64,000 nt of DNA from Asterella californica (taxonomy: Eukaryota > Streptophyta > Marchantiopsida > Marchantiales > Aytoniaceae), in NCBI GenBank assembly GCA_036924285.1, contig JAYKYS010000011.1, forward strand, positions 186,001-250,000, in the 5' to 3' direction. Below, piece by piece: positions 23,224 to 34,807 of the stretch. Numbering within the stretch: position 1 is the first letter of the stretch; the number at the start of each line of letters is the position of its first letter. The notes under the pieces are model-generated. The model was not told the origin of the DNA. It made no database searches and saw only the letters and a program-made list of their open reading frames with translations. The position numbers were made by a program, and so were the translations under genes.

Positions 23224-25700
23224 GTACTGTTCACACAAATGGCAGCTTTTACATGGAATTTGAGATCAAGCCCTGAACGCACTGAAGTACAGAACTAGGA
23301 AAGGATTATATGATGAACATATGCGAGATTCTCAGTTTCTTAGCAATGCAGGGAGTTCAGGGTGGTGGGAATGTAGTGAAATGAGACATCTCCTCCGATT
23401 TCAGCAGAGTTCTGCACCAGCTGCACTCTCTGTGGATACTCCCATTTCTCCTTTTAAGCAAGAAGTTCTCAAAACTCTTTCTCAGAGCACTAAACATTTA
23501 GGTTGCTCACATTTCCTTCTGAACACTCGTCCGAGCCTGCAGAATGCTGTGTGGTTCTGTATCACTTTAAGTTTATAAATTTATAGCTTTCGAAATATAA
23601 GAAGGAAATTAGGGTTTGCGACCACAACTAATTTATCTCTCCTTAGTTAGTGTTTAGGAGCGTACGTATCTCTAGTTGACGACGTAACTACCAGCTAAAT
23701 TGACATTACGCTTGCCACTTGTTCCCACTTATTGAGTGTAGCATAATTCCCATATCAGTACTTAGCTGGACTAATTGCGTGATACCCCGATACTAGAGAG
23801 TGGTCCTTGAGCATATCTGCCATTCTCGACGTATGAAGATAATTCCCATATCAGTAGCACATTTCGGATGTTGGTTCCTGTAGACTGTTTTCGTGAGTTA
23901 TCGCTTAGGTGGGCAGTATGTTAACTGGACAACCTTCTCTTCTTCGTTCTCTTGAACAATCTTTTATCTGACATCGATGTGCTTTTAGTGGATGATACAC
24001 CACAGCACCAGAGAGGACCTATTGCACGAATCAGGGAGTAAAGCACAGCACATCACCAACCTTGTACTACATACGGTGATGTGCTGTGCTCTACTTTGCT
24101 TCACGATGTGACTCCAACATACTCTTTACAATATTCCGAGTTCACCTTGTTTCTAATTACGTCTCTCATATTCATCAGTCTTTGTTTCTTAAGATACATT
24201 GGACAATGATTTCTTTGGACCATCCAGATAATTTATATACGTAACATAGAGTGTACCCGTACGAGAACTTCGGACAGGAAGGTGGTTTGGCTGATTTCCT
24301 GTCTACGGACCCAGCTGATCTTTTTGCGGTGCCACTGGCTCAGAACAGCATCAGACGGGACGGAATGTTAAGAGTTTCAAAATAGTTCAATGAATGGGTG
24401 TTCTGGACTTACCCCAACCTTAGTCGGCTGAGTACACGAGTTCACTGCTGTACACGAGTAGCTCACTGCAGTACACAGTCGGCTGAGTACACGAGTTCCT
24501 TGAACTAGGTTACAGGTCCACGTTCTTATGTACAAGTCTGATAGGTGTCACTGGTTGCACGTATGAGCCTAAGATCATGTTGGGTTGTCAAACTTACAAT
24601 CTTCAACGCTTTTGTTTTGCCGATCTGCAGATCTAACGTGCAAACCGCCCCAGATAGGTCCAAACATTCTCAGGAAGACGGTAAAGAGATCTACGGCAAT
24701 ACCCTGTATAACATTTAAGGTCACCCGGGATAACAAGAGGAGTAGACAATTCTTGGAAGAGGGTTTCCGCTCTAAAGCGATAAGCTGTGGCTTTCTTCAG
24801 TTACGTATGTTTATTGGTTGCAGAGACCCAAGACATCCCTGAATTACAAGATGGAAACCAGGTAGAAGCATTTCCAAATTTCTCCTCGTTTTTATGAGAG
24901 GACAAAGTTCCCCTAGTAGAACTGTATAGTTGGAGCACCTGGTTTTGCATGGTCCATTTTGTGCGGTATCAATCTGTGCATCTTGCACCTCCTCCAGTGG
25001 GTTCTAAGCTGCTGGAAAATCGATCCAGGTTGCGGCGCCTCCGAGGATAATCGCCCAAAGAGTTCCCTCATTTAAAGACCTGGATAACAACATGCCATAC
25101 CTGCTACCATTCACTTATGTAAGTCCTTCCTTTATGCTGTACTTCTTTGGTTTTGACGCTTAGGCTTGCACCAAAGGTTGGTTATTTCTAGTACTCAAGT
25201 TGAAACTGTTGAACACGCACGGAGAACCAAAGTAGTTACCTCCTCCCGGTGGGCAATCTTCGGCAAAATATTCATATTTAAAGTGACTTGTTTAAGTTCT
25301 AGGCTGAAAGTTAGAGGAGGCAAAGTTGCGATTTGTCTTGGGATTTGTCTTTGCATTTTGTTCAGTTTTCATAAAACCTAGTATAATTTGCATACCATAG
25401 ACTAGCATATAACTTGCAGGAAGTTCCAAAGATCAGGCTTGTGAATGGACCACGGAAGAGTTGTGGGGACTGGTCTAGCAGCGACAGGCGTATGGACCAA
25501 GTTAGATGCCTGTTCCGTCAGGGAAAATTATGAGTTAACATGGTGATGCGACGCATTCTGTGTGTTGACAGGAAGGAGGCATTGATCTACGGCCAATTCT
25601 GTCTGCTTTGACACCTGTCTCCCAGGTATTGCGTCTGTTCGCTGCTTGCTGCTCTGCCAAACTTCCTATAGAAGATATACTTAGTGTATGATCGCGATGA
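23224..25700 (+). other. Unresolved 3' part of the RecQ gene
   Basis: Exon-like pieces with good splice borders occur after the RQC domain. One follows ATTTCAG at 23405 and reads QSSAPAALSVDTPISPFKQE. Another follows TGCAG at about 24631 and reads SNVQTAPDRSKHSQED. A third follows TTGCAG at 25420 and reads EVPKIRLVNGPRKSCG. A fourth follows GACAG at about 25571 and reads EGGIDLRPILSALTPVSQ. They look like a low-complexity nuclear tail. No convincing HRDC domain, which the plant RECQ4 proteins normally carry, can be seen. The true stop codon cannot be chosen. Confidence 0.45.
24042..24090. repeat. Foldback, 16-bp perfect arms
   Basis: AGCACAGCACATCACC at 24042-24057 is the exact reverse complement of 24075-24090, with a 17-nt loop. 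Weaker pairing continues outward for about ten bases. It lies in the 3' part of the RecQ region and may be a small MITE. Confidence 0.85.
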
Positions 25701-26159
25701 TTCTTGATGCCATGATTTACACGGTAATGCGCACTTCTGCTGGACCTAACGTCCTTCCCCACGGCCTTGTACATCGAAAACTTACCTTGTACTGTGTGTA
25801 CCTTATGTGTTTCAGTGTACACCTATTCATTGTTACAGCTGTGTTCGTGACCTTTGTTGGGAGAATTTCTTATAACCTCTACCTTCTTCATGGTTGACAA
25901 TCTGGTGTTGTAAATGTTGGCTCGATTATTCTCGAATGCCTTCTGTTATGTTTTGCTTCTCCTGTGGATGTATTTTGTGTTTCTTATGTTTATGTATGTC
26001 ATTTTCTAGATAACTTGCCCTTCATGTTCTCTGTTCTTCGACTTATCGCTCTATATTACAGTTATAGCTACTCTCTCGCACAGATCGTTAGGCATCGCAA
26101 TTTGTACTTGTCTTCTGTCTTACAGCTACCTGGGGGTACCATTTTGGAAATGTGCTTTC

Positions 26160-26350
26160 TCTACACGTTTCCCTTAGCCCGACCTAGGTTATATGCATTC
26201 GCTGACTTCTCAAACCAAGTTAGCATACATGTTCTACTCTTTGTTACTCACTTTGTACCTGCATGGGTTCAAAACTATTTGGGGGTTACCTAAGTGTGCG
26301 GGCGAAGTTACTGTTTCCTCTGAAAGCTACTTTACCGTGTATCAGTGTAT
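26160..26350 (+). repeat. Dispersed repeat, inverted copy in PIG-A intron
   Basis: This segment matches the reverse complement of about 44340-44530 with many substitutions; the shared word TGCATGGGTTCAAAACT is exact. The translated similarity (LHGFKTIWGLPKC against [13 protein letters not shown] in another frame) is weak, so it is more likely a non-coding element or LTR fragment than a gene. Confidence 0.7.
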
Positions 26351-26539
26351 ACTTACCTTGTACTGGTTGACCGCCTCCTCCTTCAAAACATTTCGATGGA
26401 GAGTTTAGGGGATTGCTATTGTTATTTTTTTCCCATATAGTAAAGAGGGTAGGGTGTACTGAAAGTCAACTTCTTGTTCGACCCTGAGGTTTCCAAGGGA
26501 TCCAGCAGTAGTTCACTTAAATGGTATTCTTATTACAGC

Positions 26540-28980
26540 TAGGGATTACGGGGCTTAGCCTCGATTTTTTCTTCACTTGCTGGGTGTTGGGTGCTTGGCA
26601 CTTTGGGTCCCTTTTTCTTTCTTGTTCGGCCCTTTCTCTCCTGATGGGCTTGATGGGCTCTTCCGATCCGTTTGTTATTCATCGCATAGCCATTCTTGTT
26701 GTAATTGGAGTTATGGATTTTCAGTTTATGGGATCCGTTATAGGTGAAAAAATTACTTCCCTTATTGAATATGCTACGAAGACTACCATTAATTATAGTA
26801 TGTTGGCATCTATTGGATTATTAAGTGGAGAATTTTCTTTTTCCAAGTTTGGCGGTTAGGTCTTAATCTATTGTTATCTCTTGAGATCCATGAACTTGAA
26901 CACATTCGTGTTTCTGCAAGTCGGAAGGTTATTGGTTTACCAAGAAATATGGAAATTGACTTACTCAGTGAATTCAAAAGTTCACAATAATATAAATGTA
27001 TGTTATCATAAGTATATATTATTTGGATTATATGATTATATAGAGCTCACCATAATATAAAATATTATATTATAAGTAAATATATTTAGTAACATTGCTA
27101 TAGAGAAACAAAAAAATGGAGTAATTCTTTGTGCTATATATTTGAATCTTTCATCAAAAGAATTGGTAGATTTTTCCTGCGGCGCACCTTCTTTCTCAGC
27201 CAATCCACATTTATTTAATTTGTAGAAGCAAATGTCAAACAAAAGTAGATTATGTAGATTGCCTCCCCGAACCTAAAAACTTTCCAGTATTTACCCGCAG
27301 GGCCCTAAAGGGGACTTATTTTGTCTGACAAAGAAGGGTCTGAGGCCGGAGCCTATAATTACATTTTCCAGGGAACGCTGTTTTTGGATGCCCGCCCTCA
27401 ACCATCCACGAAGGTTTAGCTGCGCCCTAACGTTCAGCTATTGCAAGTTGAGTCACGAAGTTATGATAGTAGAGGAAAGTTCTCTTCATTACTTATGGTC
27501 ATCCGTCTTCATGCTATTCTAAGAGACTACCATGAGAGACGTCAAGGGTATCATTTTACTTTTGTTTGCATTAAGTTCTTTAGACAGTGAGTTCTCATTG
27601 TTCTGCAGAGAGTTTTAGCAGGCACAGTTCACAGGAGAACACTTGCAGTAAACGATGCTACTTCTTGTGTTCTAACGTCGCCTATCGTCCCTAAAATATC
27701 ACACACCAAACACCAGTTTGGATATTTTAGGAGCGATAGGCGACTTTAGAACTACAGATAGCGGGGTTTAGTCTCGATGTTCTTCGTCCCTTCGGGGCGC
27801 TTGCTGCTTGGCCCTTCGAGTCCCTCTTTCCCTTGTACGGCTTGATGCGGTCTTTCCATCCATTGGCTAGTCATTGCGTCGCGTTGTTCCCTCCTATTCT
27901 AAGATCATTTATCGTACGTTGCGCCTTCATAGCACAACTTGTGTGGCAACCATTATGTCTGACCTACGGCTTACCACCTAGCAGGGATAATTAAAGCAGC
28001 CAGCTTTCTCCGGAGATCACTGTCTTGACCTCTCAAAGGCCCGATTAAGCGTCTCTATTCTCGTTCTTGTGTTTCTTTCTCCGCACACTCGTCGAATTAT
28101 GGTTTCTTCTCGGATAACGACCAACTACTTGCTTCGTTCAGTCTCTTTTTAACATTTTGTATTTTCCTTTTCATCTTCTATTATTGTCTTTACTCCTTGT
28201 GAGTACGCGGTACTCCATAATCAGTACTTTAAACTTTAACGTGGTTTTCGTTGCTTGAACCGTGTAGATTAAGTTGTTGTTCTTCCTGTTCGGTTCGATT
28301 TCGGGTCTGGAGACGGGGAAACTCGTAAGCAAAGCTGTTGTGGTTGCCTATATGTGTGTTCTTCCATGTACGATGGCCGCAAACTTTCGGCCAAGTTCAC
28401 TGGTCTATCAACTACAGAAAAACATCTATGGGTTCCACCGAAAAATGTTCGTAACGATATAGATACCCTTGGCCGACCAGGACCTGCTGAGCTTGGAATG
28501 TGTTTAACTTCACTTTTCCTTTTCATTTATAGTTTGAGTGCATATCTACTCAGTAACTACGACGGAGTCAGAGTGAATTGGTAGCTAATTTTATGTCATA
28601 ATAACTACTTACTTAGTCTTGTAGGTTGGGAGAAAATATGAGATACCGCTTCCTACTTGTACTACACTTGCTTGCTTGTTCATGTTTGACACTTTAATGC
28701 GCACTTCTGCTGGACCGTTAAGTATATTCTGCTTACCATCTACAGTACATGCTGCTCTGTTACGTTCTCTTCACTACTAGATGGTCACCTGTGTTCGCTG
28801 CATCATTTCTTCACGGTATCCTGACACCATTTTGCTTATTATGTCTTCAAATTGACAGCTTTTATGGCAACATTTATGTCAGCACGGGACTAAACAAGAC
28901 CCAGTGCTTACCGCCTAGTGGGGATAGTTAACAGCCAGCCAGTTTTCCTGTCATCATAGTCTTCGACCTCGGGTGATTAT
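26540..28980 (+). repeat. Cluster of diverged direct repeats
   Basis: 26545-26700 and 27772-27900 share the order GGGGCTTAGCCTCGAT, GCTTGGC, TCCCTTT, CTTGATG. 27950-28060 and 28868-28980 share GCAAC-TTATGTC, GCTTACC-CCTAG, CAGCCAG and a GACCTC end. The similarity is old and partial. This is probably one repeat family inserted or duplicated several times. Confidence 0.5.
27669..27752. repeat. Foldback with about 32-bp arms
   Basis: Arms 27669-27700 and 27721-27752 are complementary at all but about three positions, with a 20-nt loop. The stem includes TCGCCTATCG and CTAAAATATC. The size would fit a MITE end pair or a small-RNA precursor. Confidence 0.85.
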
Positions 28981-31900
28981 AAGCATGCTTGGCGTGCATG
29001 TGGTGATTAGGATTTGAGTGCACACCTACTCGTAATCTACAGAGATGTCGATGAGTATTGAGCTAAAGGTTGAGCTACTGGTTTCTGTTGCATGGACCTT
29101 TGCTCATTGCTTGCTCTGCGCTCTTATAACGCAGATGCGCACCCCATCCTCTCTTCTTAGTCATTGTTCAGGTTCTGACTTTTATTGATTCATTATTCAG
29201 TTCCCTTCATTCGCTGATTGTAGCAGCACTTTCTCGTTTGACTTAATTTTTTCTGTCTTGATATGTTATTAGCTCTCAAACATCATGGAATCACGGAATA
29301 GGTAAATTCGGTCCCTTCCATTCTAGCTACTCCAACAGACGATTTACCTTCTGTTAGTGAACGTATGCTTCGTCCTAGATCCCCGTTTTTCTGATGGCAT
29401 TACAAGGATAATACGCATAGATCAGTTTCCATACATATACTACTGGTTCTTACATTGCGCTGCTATCGACATAGACCGAAATATAATTTGTTGCGATCCT
29501 GAACTTTTTGAAACGGCGTCGTACAAGGACGTGCTTACTACTCTGATAAGCATTTCTGAGCTAATGCAGTGACTCAGACGTGTTGGAAAAGATGTGTACT
29601 TCGTCAAGTAACTGGTTTGATCAATGGCTTCCTAAATTTTTTTCCTAACTTTTGTTGTAGTAGACCTAGCGGTACAGATCCAGTAGTAACAGCTTTTCCC
29701 GCAGGTGGCTGAAGAGGATACACATTGGGAGCCCAACAGTCTACTTGCCGAGGTAAAGTACCTTCCGAACACCTGTCTCCTTTGTGGAGGATGAATTAGT
29801 GGGTATAATAGAGAACTCTTGCCTCATTTGAGTGCGAAAACTTGACTATTTGTACAAGACTTCTTAGCCTATCCTGACGGACAGGGTATTTTCAGCTTGT
29901 ACCCTCTGCCTAGCAGATCTGGCGTTGGTAGTTCATATCCGTTCTAGTTCTCTATCATAATATTTCAGATCTAGTTCAAGTTTGTTTGGTAATTCCATGG
30001 CAACCGGAAAACCATTTTAAAACTGTGGGAGGAATCCTAATAGGGGTTTCAAACCTTACCCCGCAAATGTATACGTACATTCCTGTAACCCCATGGTACA
30101 GGAATGGTCGTAGGAGGAGCGGGTACATGTGGAGCAAGCCCGCAGCTGTGGCATAGTTACAACTTTCCTCATAGCACTCGTAGTCCATTGTAATTTCAGA
30201 CTTTTCTTATTTTCTTAGCCGATTCGTTTTGAAATTCTCAATCCTTGGAGACGAAGAATGTCACATACAGATACATGCACTTCATCGACAATTTAAAAAC
30301 TGGATTATATTTCATTTTATATATAATATATTTTTAAGAAACTATAATCTAAAAACTCGTAACTACTAATTATGAGACTCGTTAAAATATAGATTGCTTT
30401 TCTATACATTTCACCCTTGGATTAGGTACAGGTAGAAACCTTTATCCTGTTCCCTACTTGAACGAGATAAGGTTTGAAACCTCCTATGAAATTTATTTCC
30501 GGTGAACCAAGGGGGTTATGACAGTTATAGGCGGCCTTTTATGGACTTCCTTGTTTCGGTATGATGCAAAGACGATTCTAAGTATACAGTCAAATCACTT
30601 CTGATATTTAAAAATACGATAAAACCAGACTTCAGGAGCCGATTTTTGTTTTGTAAAACTCGTTTGTTATAGTCACTCACTGTTTTTATTCAGATATTTG
30701 AGTCGCCAAATATAAAAGATGTGACTATATACCTAACTATGGTTAAGAGCAAAAAGTGACTGATTGCTGGATTGCATCTCTATTTTTTCGATTAAATCTA
30801 TGTCTCCATCATGTGAGAATGGAAACTGTCAAGAGGAGCGCATTAACCAACTTGGAGAAACAACGAATTTCTAAGATTATACTCGAGGCTTGCAAAGAAA
30901 GTGAAGCAAGAAAAGATTGTTAACAGTCATATTCTTTCACTACAACCACGGAGTATGAGATGATATAGTCACAAATTTGTTGGAAACTATTTTGTACATG
31001 TGGTATTGTGTGTTTAGTCACAAACACATACCGTCAACAACAAAGTGAGGAACAAATCGTGACTACTGTGTTTCTGTAGGGTCACTCCTGACAGTAACTT
31101 GTCTTAATATATGTCGTATTTTACAGTTTCTCCTTCTGTTTTTTATTGCAGATGACATTTAGGATGAACGAGAATAAGGAGGTACACACTTGTCTACCTA
31201 ACTGCTGATGTCAAAACTTCAGAGTGAAGGTTGATGTAACAAGTAATTGACATCCCGTTAAGGATTTAGGACAGTGCACTGATTTTCTTCACCAGCTTGA
31301 AACTCGGTTTCCGCCCATTGTTGTCAGGTCCTGAAGTATGGTATCTAGTTTCTTCAGCACAGTTTCTGTCATGTGGCATTCACGGGTCCATATAATGCGT
31401 AGAAAAGCATTCTTTGGCGATGTTGAAGTTGAAAGTAATTGACCTTTGAGCTGCTAAAGTCGACCCAAGTGGCCCCGCCGTCGCTTCAAAGATATGAGCT
31501 GGAGGGCGCAATCGCAGAGGTTGAAAGATCATCGGTACAGCTTTTTATTGAGTCGAGCTGCGACCTCGCATTCTTGTTAGCTTAGGGATTTTCCACATTC
31601 TCCACATGAAATAGAACTTGTTTTGTCAAATTACTGTCATTCTGTCTGTTTGTGATCCTGGCCCTGGGCCTGTTATACCTTGTTTTCTTATCAGTAAAAC
31701 TTCATGCCTACCCTCGCCTTTAGAGAAGGTAGAATGAACTACAATCTCCCTCATCATCGCGATAAATCTCCATAAAACAGGATGAAGGTGCGATATCTTG
31801 CTTCTTGTCATGTGTTGTCTTTACTCACTCATTACACCGGTTACTTGAACTAGAGTACGTGATACTAATTTAGAGAGAATTTTCAAGTCTCTCTACACGT

Positions 31901-32785
31901 AAAGTGGGTTGAAAACTACGGGTATGAGAAGTTTACAGTTATTTACTTGCTTCATCTTTATCAAGAATGATGAAATTGATCCATCCTTCCTTAGTGAATA
32001 CTTGCCTGATAGACCCGTTGATCCACATCAGCCAGCATTTTAGGTTCTTGTGCTATGTCAAATGTTTACATTGCATGATGGACAAGTTGCGAACTGATTC
32101 AGAGATTCACGATATTCTTTTCGAATCATGGTAAATTATAACAGATCAGTAATCATAGTGATCTAAAGTTGACAAGTACGTTTAAATCCGACTTTGAAAT
32201 GGCGAGTTAACTGGAAGTACTTCTAACTCCAACTCTAAAATGGCGAGGTAACTGGAAAGACTGTCTATTGATGGTGGAAGTTGATGAAACATGTATTCAT
32301 TAAGAAGGGATGAATCAAGTTCATCAGTCCTACCGGTGATTTATTTTCAGAACAACAACATAAACCACCAAAAAATGAGCTTAGATGTGGACTTCATTCA
32401 AGACGTCCACATCATGAGGAAGGTATCTCTGGAATGGTGAGTATACGAAGCCTCACTCGTACAAATGAATCTTTGAGAGACATGGAAGCCAAGATAAAGG
32501 TGAAGCAGGATAGAGGGAGGAAAGTTCAAAGTTTGGGCACCGCGAATAAACGTCCTTGCCCCCACTCACTGCTTCATTAGTGCCGTCCCGTGTTTGTTAA
32601 TAACCCTACTTGCTACCAATCTCATCGCTTGCACAAACAACGACGATAATGCAAGATTGTGATTGTTACACTCTCATGTACATAATAGCTGGTTGGATTC
32701 ATCTATGTAGTTAACGGAAATCTTGTTATAAATTTCTCGAGTTATTTACTTGCTCCAGAGGTTTGGTTCACTGCATGGTGTGCGG

Positions 32786-33024
32786 GTTCAAGATTTTCAA
32801 TCGGTTGAGTTTCTTATAGTAACCAAAGCTGATGCACTTTTGAGCTTCTTGCCGAATCCCACATTCACTAAATCTACATCAGCCGATGATGGTTTGATGA
32901 TCGAGTTCAAGGTTTTCGATCTGTTGAGTTTCTTGTAGTAACCACAACTGATGCGGTTTTGAGCTTCTTGCCAAAACGCACACATTACTAACCTGCATCA
33001 GTCGATGATGGTTTCATGATCAAT
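32786..33024 (+). repeat. Tandem duplication, period 119 bp
   Basis: Copies 32786-32904 and 32905-33024 both start GTTCAAG, contain TTGAGCTTCTTGCC and end GATGATGGTTT followed by ATGATC. Divergence is roughly 15 percent by eye. No coding role is seen. Confidence 0.9.
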
Positions 33025-34807
33025 TCTGTGTTCGATGAGTCAGATTATTTCTACTTTCTGGAAGTGGGATCCTGTGTGCTTTAGGGTTGGACAAGTTCAT
33101 CAGAGAAGACAAAGGATGAGAAAAGTCTTAATCGATCATTTGTAATTGATATCTGTAATGATCATTAGCCTTCACCTTGGAGAACTGATGCCTTCTCTGA
33201 AACTTGCAAAGTCGGCCCTTTGTGTTCAGTGATGAATTTATTCTTATGGAAGTACCGTCGGAGACCAATCATGCAAAGAACTTGTGCTGCTTTTCTGAGG
33301 CCTTGGTAACACTAATTCTGCGGAACATGTTTGATAGTCGTTATGTTAAATTAAGGATTCATTTTTTGGTGTATAAGATAGTGTCAGTTGAATTAATTCT
33401 ACAAAAGTAATATGTAAAAAATTTATTTATATGATACAATAACTCTACAGTAACATTAAATTTTGAACATAGACTAGCAGAAGTAGTAACTCTCAATCCA
33501 AAAAAATATAGATTGTGAAATATATATGCATGTGGATATAGCTATAAAATTTTGCCACATCATGATTGCAGCTCACCCTGTTGTAGTGAGAGCTTTTTTG
33601 AGAAAGAACGTACCTTTTAGCTGTGGTTAGCGGTTGATGCACATCGTAACGACTAGTATCTTATGATTTTCCTCGGACTTCTCATCAATCTAAACACTTT
33701 ATTTTTCTCAGTAAAGGGTCAAGATAATCACACGAAACCGTCAAATGATCATGAGTACGACAAATAAAATAAACGATGACACGATCTCTCGGTAATATTC
33801 CTCTTCGTAATTCCTCATTACTAGTGCTTGGTACATGACTTTAGGTCGGCAAATGTACATTATCTCACACTCAGCGTTACCGGGAGGAGTTGATTTAAAT
33901 CTATTTTTGTTAAATGAAAATAAAAATAATAAGATCTCATTCTTGATCGTAAGTGACAACAGATAAAATCACAGGAATAGGTGAGAGCATAACTTGTGCG
34001 CTAAAGTTATGTCTAAAGAATCCTATTAAAAACTGTTAGAAATGATCTTGCTCAAGGTACATCAGTTTCATTTGAAAAAGATAAAAATCTTGGTGGTAGA
34101 TAGGACTCTTCTTCCAAACAATTTTTTGAGAGAGAATTTATTTGATTTTAGTTCAAATATATGCCAAAGTAAACAAAAAACATTACAGATAATATCCAAG
34201 CCATACCCATGAATTATATAACTCTGGAAATTTGTGCACGTAAATAACTATTTCAATCATGCTTCACTCACAAAGAAACTTGAATACTTTGAAAACATAA
34301 TGCCCATGAGCAAAATATAATAATCGCTTTGATTTATTAAAAATTAGTTTCCGTTTCCAAATAACGAACAATCATATTGATGCTTATATTAATCTACAAC
34401 ATTTTTACAACAATCTACGCATAAGTAAGTAGTGCAGTCCATCTGCAAAACTGGACTTTTCGAACATTCGAGACCTTCTCCAGAATAATCATAAGTGATT
34501 TCAGGCACGACTAATCTGCCCGCCCTAAGCGATATGAGGATACAAGACAGCATGACAATCCAAAATCCAGACTGCGGTTACAGGGTTCGCTTGCTTGACC
34601 CGACTTGATGAACATGTAGAAACTGATAACCCGTACCATAAGGACTGAACTGGAACTTGTACCAGCTCGGAAAATCTACTTGTGTCAGGGATCATGGCTA
34701 TCCAAATGCAGATCTTACTATGTCTGCCACTTTGTCGGCGCACTCTCTTATATGCCACAGGGTCCAGTAAACGATGATCATATCAGAACCACTCCTTCAG
34801 CAATGAA

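Larger units (their letters stand above)
25900..34807. other. Intergenic AT-rich DNA with old repeats
   Basis: No complete gene is supported across nearly 9 kb. It holds diverged dispersed repeats (26.16-26.35; 26.54-26.70 with 27.77-27.90; 27.95-28.06 with 28.87-28.98), a foldback (27669-27752), AT-rich tracts near 27.0 and 30.3 kb, and a 119-bp tandem duplication at 32.8-33.0 kb. Isolated exon-like pieces are listed as a finding. From 33.1 to 34.8 kb I see only AT-rich DNA and, near the end, the 3' flank of D-lactate dehydrogenase. Confidence 0.5.

Noticed and set aside
26521..26859. 112-codon hydrophobic frame resembling a membrane protein
   Set aside because: It overlaps a diverged dispersed repeat (related to 27.77-27.90 kb), where the frame is not kept.
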